The translations under genes were made by a program, and so were the position numbers. The notes beneath the pieces are model-generated. The model ran no database searches. It was not told the DNA's origin and saw nothing but the letters and a program-made list of their open reading frames with translations. From a virus, in IMG/VR virus record IMGVR_UViG_3300021440_000017, positions 19,101 to 83,100 of that record: DNA of 64,000 nucleotides. One strand, 5' to 3'. Positions 48,558 through 57,185 of the stretch are shown here, piece by piece (within the stretch, counting starts at the first letter, position 1; each line of letters opens with the position of its first letter).

Positions 48558-49016
48558 ATGGCGATCACATTCGGCGGCGCCCTAGGTGGCGCGGCAGTCA
48601 AGGTAGCGGTCCTCGCTGGCGTTGCCGTAGCGGCATGGTGGGGCTACATGGAGTGGCGGTCCACCGTGTACCAGGAAGGCTACGACGCGGCGATCAAGGT
48701 CGCAACGGCAGACTGCGAAGCCAAGCGCAAGGCGTACTTCGACGGCGCGGCGGAAGCGGCAGCGCGAGTGGAAGCAGCAGCCTCGGCGGCAGCCGACCGG
48801 CTCACCGCGCTGAACGAGGAAACGGCTGCGAACGTCGATGCCACGGTGAAGACCGCGATGCGCAAGTGGAAGAAGACGCCGCCCATCGTGTACAACAAGA
48901 CGACGAACAAGTGCGCGCCGTCCGTCACGTTCCAACTCGACTGGGCGCTCATCAACAAGGCTGCGAACGCTCGTGGCTACGTCGTGGTGCCGGCTACGCC
49001 GGGAGCACAGAAGTGA
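48558..49016 (+). CDS. Rz-like inner-membrane spanin (152 aa)
   Basis: N-terminal signal-anchor helix at residues 8-28, then a periplasmic Ala/Glu-rich coiled coil (about 58-100; AEAAARVEAAASAAADRLTA) and a C-terminal region with a Cys. This is the layout of i-spanins, which bridge to an outer-membrane lipoprotein and fuse the two membranes at lysis. A GGAGG precedes the ATG, and the next gene, a lipoprotein, overlaps as GTGA. Confidence 0.82.
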   Translation: MAITFGGALGGAAVKVAVLAGVAVAAWWGYMEWRSTVYQEGYDAAIKVATADCEAKRKAYFDGAAEAAARVEAAASAAADRLTALNEETAANVDATVKTAMRKWKKTPPIVYNKTTNKCAPSVTFQLDWALINKAANARGYVVVPATPGAQK

Positions 49017-49285
49017 AAACCTGGGTCTTGCTCACTGCCGCGCTGGCCGGTTGTGCGGGACCCCGCGTGAACATGCCAGCGTTCGTTCCCGACCCGAGCC
49101 AACAGGTGAAGCTCGTGATCGACCCGAGGTTGCTGGAGCCGTGTCCTCCACTCCCTGAGGACGTGAAGATCGTCGAGATCGAAGACATCCTGGTCGTGAA
49201 AGCCCAAGAGGCAAAGCTGTATGCGCAGTGCCGTGCTCGTCATGGCGAACTCAGTGATCTGGTGCGGAAGGAGCTTCAGAAATGA
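49013..49285 (+). CDS. Rz1-like outer-membrane lipoprotein spanin (90 aa)
   Basis: GTG start inside the end of the i-spanin gene. A short signal sequence ends in a lipobox, LAGC (Cys 14), so the mature protein is a lipoprotein. Pro-rich stretches (ACVPDPSQQ-like region; PCPPLPED) and a helical C-terminus (AQEAKLYAQCRARHGEL) resemble o-spanins. The overlapped arrangement with the i-spanin is the classic pair. Confidence 0.82.
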   Translation: MKTWVLLTAALAGCAGPRVNMPAFVPDPSQQVKLVIDPRLLEPCPPLPEDVKIVEIEDILVVKAQEAKLYAQCRARHGELSDLVRKELQK

Positions 49286-49662
49286 CGACGATGAGCATGG
49301 TCGAGGGCGAGACATGGACTCGCGAGTTCGTGATCGACCGGAACAACGACATGGGGTTCACGGACGTGACGTGGGGCATCGACTTCACGCTGTACGACGC
49401 GGCGGACCCGGAGACGCCGCTGTTCACGTCCTCGACGGGGAACGGCAAGGCCAAGTGGCTGCAACGCGGCGTCGCGCGCGTGGTCATCCCACAGAACGAC
49501 GTGCAGGGCTTCACCTTCGCCACTGCGGCGTTCAGGCTGCGCGTGGTCAACGGCGCAGACACCGTGGATGATCCGGCTGGTCGTGCCTGGGTGTGCATGC
49601 GCGGAACCTTCGACATCGTGAGCGCTGCTCCGGGCTCCGCAACAGGAATGAGGGCCTTCTGA
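49282..49662 (+). CDS. Hypothetical structural-type protein (126 aa)
   Basis: ATGA overlap with the o-spanin gene and AAGGAG upstream. Beta-rich throughout (TWTREFVIDRNNDMGF; VTWGIDFTLYDAAD; ARVVIPQNDVQGFTF; AFRLRVVNGADTV), like a small beta-sandwich. Similar 'tail fibre accessory' proteins often stand next to fibre genes. Function unknown. Confidence 0.62.
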   Translation: MTTMSMVEGETWTREFVIDRNNDMGFTDVTWGIDFTLYDAADPETPLFTSSTGNGKAKWLQRGVARVVIPQNDVQGFTFATAAFRLRVVNGADTVDDPAGRAWVCMRGTFDIVSAAPGSATGMRAF

Positions 49663-50087
49663 TGGAACAACTGTACAAAGGCTCCGATGGAGTCCGTGTT
49701 CGCGTCTTCGGATTCAATGAGGCCGTGGCGGCGCTGTCCGCTGCGCCGGCTCCGACGCCGGCTCCGGCTCCACCGGGACCCACAGCGCTCCCTGCGTTGA
49801 TCCCAGGTGCGATGATTGCGCTGACGCCCGTGAACGACGTGACCTACCTGGGTACCGTCGTGGATACCGGAGGCATCGACCTGACTTCTGCGTCCGTTGT
49901 CGGCAACGAGTTCAAGATCGTGCTGGCGAATCCCGGCGGTGCAGCGGCTACTGTGTCGCTGAAGCTCGGTCCCACGTACACATCGGTCGTGGCGATCCCC
50001 GTAGGGACGCTCGCCGTCGTGATGTCGTTTACCGTCGCAAGCGCTGGACTGCTCACCGCAGTCGTCCAGTTCACGCCCCTGGTGTGA
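49662..50087 (+). CDS. Hypothetical structural-type protein with Ala/Pro linker (141 aa)
   Basis: An N-terminal segment (GSDGVRVRVFGFNEAVAAL), a linker of alternating Ala and Pro (APAPTPAPAPPGP) and a C-terminal beta domain (DVTYLGTVVDTGGIDLTSA; GGAAATVSLKLGPTYTSVV). Modular layout typical of virion surface proteins. Its end overlaps the endolysin start region. Confidence 0.6.
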   Translation: MEQLYKGSDGVRVRVFGFNEAVAALSAAPAPTPAPAPPGPTALPALIPGAMIALTPVNDVTYLGTVVDTGGIDLTSASVVGNEFKIVLANPGGAAATVSLKLGPTYTSVVAIPVGTLAVVMSFTVASAGLLTAVVQFTPLV

Positions 50088-50089
50088 CC

Positions 50090-50764
50090 ATGAATGCGAA
50101 CCAGATACGTGCGGTTGCTCCCACGGTGGACCCTGGCATCTGGCTTCCGCTGCTGACAGCCGCAGCAGCGAGGTTCAACATCGTCGGTGTCCAGGCGGAG
50201 GCTGCGTGGCTAGCGAACGCCGGTCACGAGTCAGCGGGGTTCACCGTGCTGGAGGAGTCGCTGAACTACAAGTGGGTGGCGTTGCTCGGGCAGTGGCCGC
50301 GCAAGTTCGACCCGGTTACGGCCGTGCGCGTCGGTCGCGTGGACACCGTGGTCACTTCCGGGGGCCGCACCGGCGTGTACAACGGGTCCCAATTCATTCC
50401 GACGGCGGCGCATCGAGCGGACCAGCAGAGCATTGCGAACATCGCATACGCCGGGAGATTCGGCAACGACGTGCCTGGCGACGGCTGGAAGTTCCGTGGG
50501 CACGGGTTGTTCCAACTGACGTTCAAGGACAACTACGCGCAGTACGCGGCGGCGGTCAACGCGCCCTCGGTGATGAACGACCCGAGTCTGCTGTCGAAGC
50601 CGGAGCACGCTGCGTCTTCGGCAGCCTGGTTCTGGAAGTCCAAGGGGCTGTCCCAAGTGCTGGCATCGCGTGGCTTCGATGCCGTGTGCATCGCCATCAA
50701 CGGTGGAAAGATCGGACTGCCCGAGAGGCAACAACTGTATGCGCGCGTCGTAGCCGCAACCTGA
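50090..50764 (+). CDS. GH19-family endolysin (224 aa)
   Basis: A free-standing muralytic enzyme: AGHESAG (catalytic Glu 47), EESLNYKW (second acid), FGNDVPGDGWKFRGHGLFQLTF and ININGG-like CIAINGGKIGLPERQQLY match the GH19 pattern also seen in the tape measure's C-terminal domain. No signal sequence or cell-wall binding domain, so it needs a holin to reach the periplasm. A GTG two codons upstream (50084) is the alternative start. Confidence 0.88.
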   Translation: MNANQIRAVAPTVDPGIWLPLLTAAAARFNIVGVQAEAAWLANAGHESAGFTVLEESLNYKWVALLGQWPRKFDPVTAVRVGRVDTVVTSGGRTGVYNGSQFIPTAAHRADQQSIANIAYAGRFGNDVPGDGWKFRGHGLFQLTFKDNYAQYAAAVNAPSVMNDPSLLSKPEHAASSAAWFWKSKGLSQVLASRGFDAVCIAINGGKIGLPERQQLYARVVAAT

Positions 50765-50773
50765 GGAGCACCC

Positions 50774-51196
50774 ATGTTTGTCGAAGCAATCAACACGAAC
50801 CCCCAGCTTGGGCTGCCGGACCCGGCATCCAAAATCTGGGACCATCGGAGTTCGCCGGCGTACGTTTCCAAGGACGCCGGCACCGGAACCACCGCCGTCG
50901 GACTTGCCGCTGGTGAGAAGCGAGTGGTCCCGCTGACAATGCACACGCCGTACGTCAACGATGACGGCGTACTCAGCCTGCAAGCGTCAGCCGCTGTCAC
51001 CGTCAAGGTCACGACGCTGCCGTTGTCGGAAGTCCAGGCCGCAGCGGCCGCAGTCGCTGCCGGCGGGCCTGCACCTACAGCGATGTGGGCACCTGTGACA
51101 GTGGCAGCAAACTCAGTGGTGACGTTGCCGACGAACGTCACGGGCGTGTACCTGGAAGCGGCCGGAGCCGCGTACGTGGTCATCCGGAGGACCTGA
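50774..51196 (+). CDS. Hypothetical structural-type protein (140 aa)
   Basis: GAGGAG site upstream. Beta-rich with an Ala-rich helix in the middle (VQAAAAAVAAGGPAPT): GEKRVVPLTMHTPYV, ASAAVTVKVTTLPLSE and AANSVVTLPTNVTGVYLEA. Looks like a small decoration or fibre protein. No family recognised. Confidence 0.6.
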   Translation: MFVEAINTNPQLGLPDPASKIWDHRSSPAYVSKDAGTGTTAVGLAAGEKRVVPLTMHTPYVNDDGVLSLQASAAVTVKVTTLPLSEVQAAAAAVAAGGPAPTAMWAPVTVAANSVVTLPTNVTGVYLEAAGAAYVVIRRT

Positions 51197-51197
51197 C

Positions 51198-52919
51198 ATG
51201 CGCATTCTCGATACCACGGTGACGGCCGCGTTGCCAACTTCGGGGGCCACAGCGTTCGCTGCGATTCTGCTCACGGCAGGGAAGCACTACGACGAAGCGA
51301 AGACCGGCATCCTCAAGAAGTCGAAGAACGACTTGGCACCTCTGTGGAGCCTCGCCGACGACTTCGTGTACGGGCACGGCGGCGCAAAGCGCGCATGGCG
51401 ACTGTTCCGCAACTGGTGCGACTCTCCGCCGACCGCGAGTTCCGACGATGAAGAGTACGGCCCGTACGAAGACGCACTGAAGGAAGTGCGGAGCAAGAAG
51501 TTCCGCGACCGCGTGAAGAACGACGGCGCACTCACGCAGGAGCAAGCGCAGGTCGCGCTAGACGCGCTGGCCTGGTGCGTCACAGGGTCGCAAACGGCGT
51601 TTCTTCGGATTCGCAAGCTCGGCACCTCGGTGGGTTTGCCGGCTTCTGTCTTGTCCCTGCTGTTCGTCGAGTCCGGAACCCAGGACAAAGAAGTCAAGAC
51701 GCTGACCGCGCTGTACCGCAAGTACAAGCTGCCGATCCGCCCGGACTTGCGGCTGACCGTCGGAGAAGCGACAGCGTTCGCCGAGGAGTATCCCGAAGAA
51801 GCCAAGCGCATGTCCGACATGCGCAAGAACGCGCTGAAGGTCTTCAAGACCGAGTTGATGAACTTCATTCGCGGAGCCGGCGGCCCGCAACCGGTGGAGC
51901 ACGTGCGCAAGCACATGCAAGCACAGGGCATCCTCGTCACGAGACTGCCACCCGACGTGTTCCGAGGGCAGATCGGCGAAGACGGCAAGCTGTTCACCAC
52001 CGCAGGCGAACCCATCGACGGCGGGTACTCCGACGACATGGTGCTGAACCCGAACTACGACCCGCAGAAGGACAACGGGTACGTGTACAAGTACAAGGCC
52101 ACACCGGATAGCCCGGGGTGGACAACGGTGTTCACGCGCTCCTGGAACCAGCGCAGCGACGACAAGACGTTCAAGCTCGCTCAGGAGCTCGAAGACAACC
52201 TGGACACCGTACGGTCCAAGCTCATGAAGGCCATGCGTGGCTCGGATCGCAAGAGCCAGGTCCTGGCGGCCATGCTCGAACTCCAGTACCTGACGGCCAT
52301 GCGCATCGGCAACCCCGGTGGTGCAACCAAAGGGAAGGACGGCGTGGTCGAACCCACCTACGGGTTGACCACGTTGGAAGTCCAGCACGTACGAGTGCGT
52401 GGTCCGGGCCTGGTCATCGTGTTTCACGGCAAGTCCGCTGTCGAAGCAACGTACACGGTGACGCCTGTGGACGCGAGGATGAAGCTCGTCATCAACATCG
52501 TCAAGTCGCTTCTCGTCAACGAGGATGGGTCGCCGAAGGCCAAGACCGACTACGTGTTCGAGGACCGCTCCGGTCGGTACAACAGCGCGCGCGTGAACAA
52601 GTACCTGCGGTCGATCACGGGCATCACGGGCATCACGAACCACAAGATTCGGCACATGCGCGGCACCGCACTGGCGCGCACGGCCATCGCTGATATCCCG
52701 ATGCGGCTGACGCAGGATTCGGCAGAGCATCAGTTCCTGGATGCCATGACCAAGGTCGGCAAACTCCTGAACCACGTGAAGGGTGTCGTCGGCGGAGCCA
52801 GGCAGGTCACGCCGGACACCGCGATCAAGAACTACGTGGACCCGAAACTCATGCTCGACTTCTTCCGCACACGGGGCCTGCGCATTCCCAAGAAGCTCCA
52901 GCAGTTCGCCAACCGATAG
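51198..52919 (+). CDS. Topoisomerase IB-like protein with long N-terminal region (573 aa)
   Basis: The C-terminal 270 residues show the type IB catalytic set: LQYLTAMRIGN (R369), a YGLTTLEVQHVRV strand followed by FHGKSAV (K412), KIRHMRGT (H486, R488) and the nucleophile Y546 in KNYVDPKLMLDFF, which resembles the '.YIDPR' active-site motif of poxviral and bacterial TopIB enzymes. The first 300 residues are helical and Lys-rich and have no obvious match; a segment near 260-310 may correspond to the N-terminal beta domain. It would relax supercoils by single-strand cleavage. Its place between lysin and fibres is unexpected. Confidence 0.8.
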   Translation: MRILDTTVTAALPTSGATAFAAILLTAGKHYDEAKTGILKKSKNDLAPLWSLADDFVYGHGGAKRAWRLFRNWCDSPPTASSDDEEYGPYEDALKEVRSKKFRDRVKNDGALTQEQAQVALDALAWCVTGSQTAFLRIRKLGTSVGLPASVLSLLFVESGTQDKEVKTLTALYRKYKLPIRPDLRLTVGEATAFAEEYPEEAKRMSDMRKNALKVFKTELMNFIRGAGGPQPVEHVRKHMQAQGILVTRLPPDVFRGQIGEDGKLFTTAGEPIDGGYSDDMVLNPNYDPQKDNGYVYKYKATPDSPGWTTVFTRSWNQRSDDKTFKLAQELEDNLDTVRSKLMKAMRGSDRKSQVLAAMLELQYLTAMRIGNPGGATKGKDGVVEPTYGLTTLEVQHVRVRGPGLVIVFHGKSAVEATYTVTPVDARMKLVINIVKSLLVNEDGSPKAKTDYVFEDRSGRYNSARVNKYLRSITGITGITNHKIRHMRGTALARTAIADIPMRLTQDSAEHQFLDAMTKVGKLLNHVKGVVGGARQVTPDTAIKNYVDPKLMLDFFRTRGLRIPKKLQQFANR

Positions 52920-52927
52920 GAGCGACC

Positions 52928-53647
52928 ATGACAACGGACATCCGCGTCCAGGTCTTCACCGTGTACAACACGACGAACGAGCGGATGATGTTTCGCAACC
53001 TCATCATCCCCGGGAAGTCGGCGCGCACGACTGAAGACTCGACGCTGTTCCTCGAACCCGACGTGCAGATGGCAATGCGCGCTCATGCCATCGAGGTGGT
53101 GCCCGACCCTGGTCTGTTCTACGCAGCATCGTCTGGTATTCCCGAGACAGCGACGGGAACCGGAGGCACTGGCGGCGGCACCGGCACCGGTGGAGGTACA
53201 GGTACAGGCGGTGGCACTGGTACGGGGACCGACGACAACAACATCGTCCGCACGTACCGCAACGCCGACGGGTTCGCGTTCTCGCCGGGGATGCCCGTGT
53301 ACGTGCCGGGTGCAGATCAGGCGTTCGCTGCCGTGGGTAATTTCGATGGACGCAACGTCATCGGCTTGTACCGGGGTACCGCGCTGCTTCCTGTTGGTGC
53401 TTCCGGCGAGTTCCTGGTCGAAGGTACGCTGAACATGAGCGCTGGCGATTGGGACGCGATCACCGGCACCGTCGGCGGACTCGTTCGCGGCAAGAAGTAC
53501 TTCCTCGACCTGGTGACACCAGGTCACATCCGGCTGTTGGTACCCCGTACAGGTATCCCCAGTCCGTCATACCAAGTCTGCGTGGGCTATGCACTCACGA
53601 GCACCGAGTTCAAACTCGAAATCCAACCACCTGTACGACTAGCCTGA
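52928..53647 (+). CDS. Tail fibre-type protein with Gly/Thr repeat linker (239 aa)
   Basis: N-terminal beta domain (VQVFTVYNTTNERMMFRNL), a GTGGGTGTGG-type linker around residues 77-100, and a C-terminal domain with FSPGMPVYVPGADQ, VGNFDGRNVIGLYRG, GLVRGKKYFLDLVTPGHI and VCVGYALTSTEFKLEI before PPVRLA. The C-terminal domain recurs at the end of the 687-aa fibre two genes downstream. Likely a trimeric fibre or adhesin. Confidence 0.7.
   Translation: MTTDIRVQVFTVYNTTNERMMFRNLIIPGKSARTTEDSTLFLEPDVQMAMRAHAIEVVPDPGLFYAASSGIPETATGTGGTGGGTGTGGGTGTGGGTGTGTDDNNIVRTYRNADGFAFSPGMPVYVPGADQAFAAVGNFDGRNVIGLYRGTALLPVGASGEFLVEGTLNMSAGDWDAITGTVGGLVRGKKYFLDLVTPGHIRLLVPRTGIPSPSYQVCVGYALTSTEFKLEIQPPVRLA
53156..53232 (+). 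repeat. Gly/Thr-coding tandem repeat
   Basis: A stretch of imperfect GGTGGAGGTACAGG/GGCACTGG-type units encodes GTGGGTGTGG in the fibre linker. Unit boundaries are irregular. Length variation would change the reach of the C-terminal domain. Confidence 0.6.
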
Positions 53648-53657
53648 AAGGCACATC

Positions 53658-54005
53658 ATGTTTAAGCTCAAGATGGACAGCACCGTGCTCATGGTCGATG
53701 GCACCGAAGCCAAGTTCCCGGAGAACCCCCTGACGTTGCGCAGCGTTGTCGTCACTGCGCTCGTGAAGGTGGCCGAAGGAGACCAGTTCTTGCCGGTGGA
53801 AGCACGAGCCTACCGTACGGAACTGGCGACTCGTGCACAACGTCAGGACACGCTGGCGCTGTCTCTCGCTGACGTGGTGTCTCTCACCCCGTTGATCGTC
53901 CGCTCGTTCACGAGCCCTCTGGTTCTCAACACGTGGCTTCGCATGCTCGAAGACTCCGTGAAGTCCGTACCCACGGTGACCGAAACACCACCACCTCAGG
54001 AGTAA
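53658..54005 (+). CDS. Hypothetical protein between fibre genes (115 aa)
   Basis: GAAAGG site upstream. N-terminal strands (MDSTVLMVDGTEAKFPEN) followed by mostly helical sequence (LRSVVVTALVKVAEGDQF; LADVVSLTPLIVRSF) and a Pro/Thr tail. Mixed alpha/beta composition differs from the surrounding beta-only fibres, so a fibre chaperone is conceivable. Function unknown. Confidence 0.62.
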   Translation: MFKLKMDSTVLMVDGTEAKFPENPLTLRSVVVTALVKVAEGDQFLPVEARAYRTELATRAQRQDTLALSLADVVSLTPLIVRSFTSPLVLNTWLRMLEDSVKSVPTVTETPPPQE

Positions 54006-54008
54006 TCC

Positions 54009-56072
54009 ATGGCCGCACAGAAACCACTGTACATCGACGTAAACAACGACCACTCGGTCTTCCTCACAGGGGACTTCGTTGATGTCACCAATGGCGGTAC
54101 CGGGGCAGTCGATGCTGCCGGTGCTCGCACAAACCTCGGACTCGCGCTCGGCACGAATGTGCAAGCGTGGGACGCCGACCTCGACGCGGTGGCAGCGCTC
54201 GCGTCCACGGGCATCCCCGTACGCACGGGTGCTGGCACCTGGGCTCAGCGCACGTTGCAACCACCGGCCGCTGGTCTGACGATCACGAACCCCGCTGGCG
54301 TTGCCGGTGATCCCACGTTCGCGCTGGCGAACGATCTGTCGGCGCTGGAAGCGTTGGGGTCCACAGGTTTTGCCGTGCGCACAGCGGCGGACACCTGGGC
54401 ACAGCGGGTGATCGCCACAGCAGGCGCAACGCGAATCGCCATAACCAACGGCGACGGCGTAGCCGGCAATCCCACGATTGACCTGGCGAACATCACGGAC
54501 TCGGGCGTCGGCACGTTCAAGAAGATCACGGTGGACACGTTCGGACGTGTCACGGGCACCACAGCGGTGGTCGCCGCAGACATCACGGCACTGGTGGACG
54601 CGACGTACATCAACGTCGGTGGCGACACCATGACGGGCTTCCTCACGCTGAACGCTGATCCCACGAATGCGCTGCACGCGGTGACCAAGCAGTACGCGGA
54701 TGCCATCGGTGCAGGGCAGCGTGTGAAGACCAGCGTGCGCGCGCTCGGCAACACGAACGTGTCCACAGCGAATCCCGGCACCGCCGTGTTCGATGGCGTC
54801 ACGCTGAACAACGGGGATCGTCTGCTGCTGACGGGTCAGACCTCGCCGGCGGAAAACGGCCCCTGGGTGTTCAACGGCGCCGGCGCTGCGCTGACGCGGC
54901 CTGCTGACTACAACACGAGCGCGCAGGCGGCTCCGAACGACACCTTTTGGGTGAACGAGGGCACGAACTTCGCGGACACAGCGTGGACGCTGACCACGAA
55001 CGGCGTCATCACCCTGGGTTCCACAGGCCTGACGTTCACGCAGTCCAGCGGCCTGGGTCAAGTGGTGGCCGGTGCGGGTCTGACGAAGACCGGGAACCAA
55101 CTGGACATCGGCACTGCGAGCACCGCGCGCATCGTCGTGAACGCCGACAACATCGACCTGGCAACCACGGGCGTCACCGCCGGCACGTTCACGAAGATCA
55201 CGGTGGACGTGTATGGGCGTGCGACAGCGGGTGCCACGGCGACACCGGCGGACATCGGTGCACAGCCTGCGGACTCCGACCTGACGGCGCTGGCGAACAT
55301 CGCCACAACCGGTCTGTACGCAGTCACCGCAACGGGCACGTCGGCCACGCGGACGTTGCAGGCACCGGCCGCCGGCTTCACCATCACGAACCCCGCAGGC
55401 GTCGCTGGTGATCCGACGTTCGTTCTCGCCAACGACCTCGCTGCGCTGGAAGCCCTGGCCGGCACCGGTATCGCGGTGCGTACGGCGGCCGACACCTGGG
55501 CACAGCGACAAATCGTCTCTGCGGGTGGTCGCATCTCCATCACGAACCCCGCAGGCATCGCCGGCAACATCGACGTGGACCTCACTTCCGGGGTCGTCAC
55601 ACCGGGCACGTACAACTCGGTCACGGTGGACACGTACGGTCGCGTCACCGCTGGCTCTGTGGCCTCGGCTACCGTGGACTCCACGGTGGTTGCGTTGCAG
55701 AACAACCAAGGCGCTGCAACTGCCATCGGTCGCGCCGTGTACACGGACGCTTCGGGCACCGTGAAGCTCGCGCAGTCGAACGCGGCGGGCACTTCCAAGG
55801 TCACGGGCCTGCAACTCGATGTCAACGTGAACGCTGCGGCCACCGGCAACTACGTCACGGAAGGCGTGGTCACCGCGACTACCGTGCAGTGGGACGCCGT
55901 GACCGGCCAAGCTGGCGGTCTGACACCGGATGCCTACTACTACCTGAGCGGCAGCACCGCCGGCGCGATCACGCCGACAGCACCGACGACGAACTACCTG
56001 TGCCGCATCGGCAAGGCGGTTTCGACAACGAAGATGCTGGTGCGCGTGGAACCCCGTGTCCGTCTGACCTGA
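54009..56072 (+). CDS. Large repetitive tail fibre (687 aa)
   Basis: Begins with an attachment-like segment (DVNNDHSVFLTGDFVDVTNGG), followed by a repeated fibre unit: about 65 residues with AAGLTITNPAGVAGDPTF, ALEALGSTGFAVRTAADTWAQR and FKKITVDTFGRVTG occur twice in near-identical form (first around residues 85-190, again around 450-560). The middle resembles a DNGDRLLLTGQTSPAENG knob typical of phage adhesins. The last 60 residues repeat the C-terminal domain of the upstream 239-aa fibre (GLTPDAYYYLSGSTAG; PRVRL). A receptor-contacting fibre is the likely role. Confidence 0.82.
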   Translation: MAAQKPLYIDVNNDHSVFLTGDFVDVTNGGTGAVDAAGARTNLGLALGTNVQAWDADLDAVAALASTGIPVRTGAGTWAQRTLQPPAAGLTITNPAGVAGDPTFALANDLSALEALGSTGFAVRTAADTWAQRVIATAGATRIAITNGDGVAGNPTIDLANITDSGVGTFKKITVDTFGRVTGTTAVVAADITALVDATYINVGGDTMTGFLTLNADPTNALHAVTKQYADAIGAGQRVKTSVRALGNTNVSTANPGTAVFDGVTLNNGDRLLLTGQTSPAENGPWVFNGAGAALTRPADYNTSAQAAPNDTFWVNEGTNFADTAWTLTTNGVITLGSTGLTFTQSSGLGQVVAGAGLTKTGNQLDIGTASTARIVVNADNIDLATTGVTAGTFTKITVDVYGRATAGATATPADIGAQPADSDLTALANIATTGLYAVTATGTSATRTLQAPAAGFTITNPAGVAGDPTFVLANDLAALEALAGTGIAVRTAADTWAQRQIVSAGGRISITNPAGIAGNIDVDLTSGVVTPGTYNSVTVDTYGRVTAGSVASATVDSTVVALQNNQGAATAIGRAVYTDASGTVKLAQSNAAGTSKVTGLQLDVNVNAAATGNYVTEGVVTATTVQWDAVTGQAGGLTPDAYYYLSGSTAGAITPTAPTTNYLCRIGKAVSTTKMLVRVEPRVRLT

Positions 56073-56087
56073 TCTTCAGGACCGTAA

Positions 56088-57170
56088 ATGGCCGCGATCT
56101 CAACCGTCCTCTACGTTGACCCGACGACGGGTGACCACTCGGTCATCCTCGCCGGCGACACGATAGCACCTGCTCTGTTCCCAGCGGCGGTTTCGGCGCT
56201 TGCATCCCTGGCGCTGGTGCAGGGTGACATCCTGTACCATAACGGCACGGCGCTGACGAGGCTCGCGGCAGGGACCGCAGGGCAGGTGCTGACCACTGGA
56301 GGCCCAGCCGGAAACCCAAGCTGGGCGGCCGCCGGCGGCGCAGGTGTGACATCGCTGACGGGGACTCTGAACCAGATCACGGTGTCGTCGTCAACGGGTG
56401 CCATCACGTTGACGTTACCGCAGGACATCGCGGCAACGTCGTCGCCGACGTTCGTGGACGTGACAACAACGGGGATCCACAAGAAGGGTACGCTGACGTA
56501 CGTTCCGACAAATCCGTTGACGACGTTGCAGTCCTCTGTGAACAGCCACAACCAAGTGGTCGTTCAGAACAGCAACGCAGGCACCTCCGCGTCGTCGAAC
56601 TTCGTCGTGAACAACGACGTGAGTACGGACACCACGAACTACGGCGAGTTCGGGATCAACAGCAGTGCGTTCTCGGCGACCGGCAGGCTGAACGCTGCGT
56701 CCATCGTGTACGTCGCAGCACAGAACTACCCGTTGGTACTCGGTACGTGGACCGCGCAGCCCATCGACTTCGTGGTCGGCAACGCCGCGTCACCGAACCT
56801 GCGAATCGGCGCTGCGAACCAATGGGAACTCGCTGGAGTCGCCGGCACTGCTGGTCAGGTGCTGACGAGTCAGGGTGCGGCAGCGGCTCCCACATGGACA
56901 ACGCTGACGATTGCTACGCCAGGCGCGGACAAGCAGGTGCTGTTCAACGACGCAGGCACCGGTGCTGGCGATGCTGACCTAACCTGGGACAAGACGGCAA
57001 ACGTGTTGACGTTGAACGGCACGATCAAGCTCGCTGGTGGTGCCCCCGGTGCCGGTAAGGTGCTGACATCTGATGCCACCGGTGCTGGATCGTGGCAGAC
57101 ACCGGCATCCAGTTCCTCCGTCTCTCTCGGACTCGTCTACGCAATAGCCGCCGGCTACCCTCTGCTCTAA
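56088..57170 (+). CDS. Tail fibre (360 aa)
   Basis: AGGACC site upstream. Starts with a segment like the one opening the preceding fibre (VDPTTGDHSVILAGDTIAP), then repeats of the type GTAGQVLTTGGPAGNPSWAA and GTAGQVLTSQGAAAAPTWTT, separated by beta strands (ITVSSSTGAITLTLPQDI). The 'G..GQVL...G....P.W' units are common in phage fibre shafts. The C-terminus (SVSLGLVYAIAAGYPLL) is short, with no enzymatic or chaperone domain. Confidence 0.78.
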   Translation: MAAISTVLYVDPTTGDHSVILAGDTIAPALFPAAVSALASLALVQGDILYHNGTALTRLAAGTAGQVLTTGGPAGNPSWAAAGGAGVTSLTGTLNQITVSSSTGAITLTLPQDIAATSSPTFVDVTTTGIHKKGTLTYVPTNPLTTLQSSVNSHNQVVVQNSNAGTSASSNFVVNNDVSTDTTNYGEFGINSSAFSATGRLNAASIVYVAAQNYPLVLGTWTAQPIDFVVGNAASPNLRIGAANQWELAGVAGTAGQVLTSQGAAAAPTWTTLTIATPGADKQVLFNDAGTGAGDADLTWDKTANVLTLNGTIKLAGGAPGAGKVLTSDATGAGSWQTPASSSSVSLGLVYAIAAGYPLL

Positions 57171-57185
57171 CCAACAGGACCGACC

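Noticed and set aside
48407-49013. Upstream extension of the o-spanin frame
   Set aside because: The frame is open for 200 codons upstream but the translation is Arg/Gly-rich nonsense overlapping the i-spanin; the GTG before the lipobox signal sequence is the natural start.
53337-53345. GGTAATTTC match inside the 239-aa fibre gene
   Set aside because: It encodes G-N-F in frame; the position is mid-gene with no following start.
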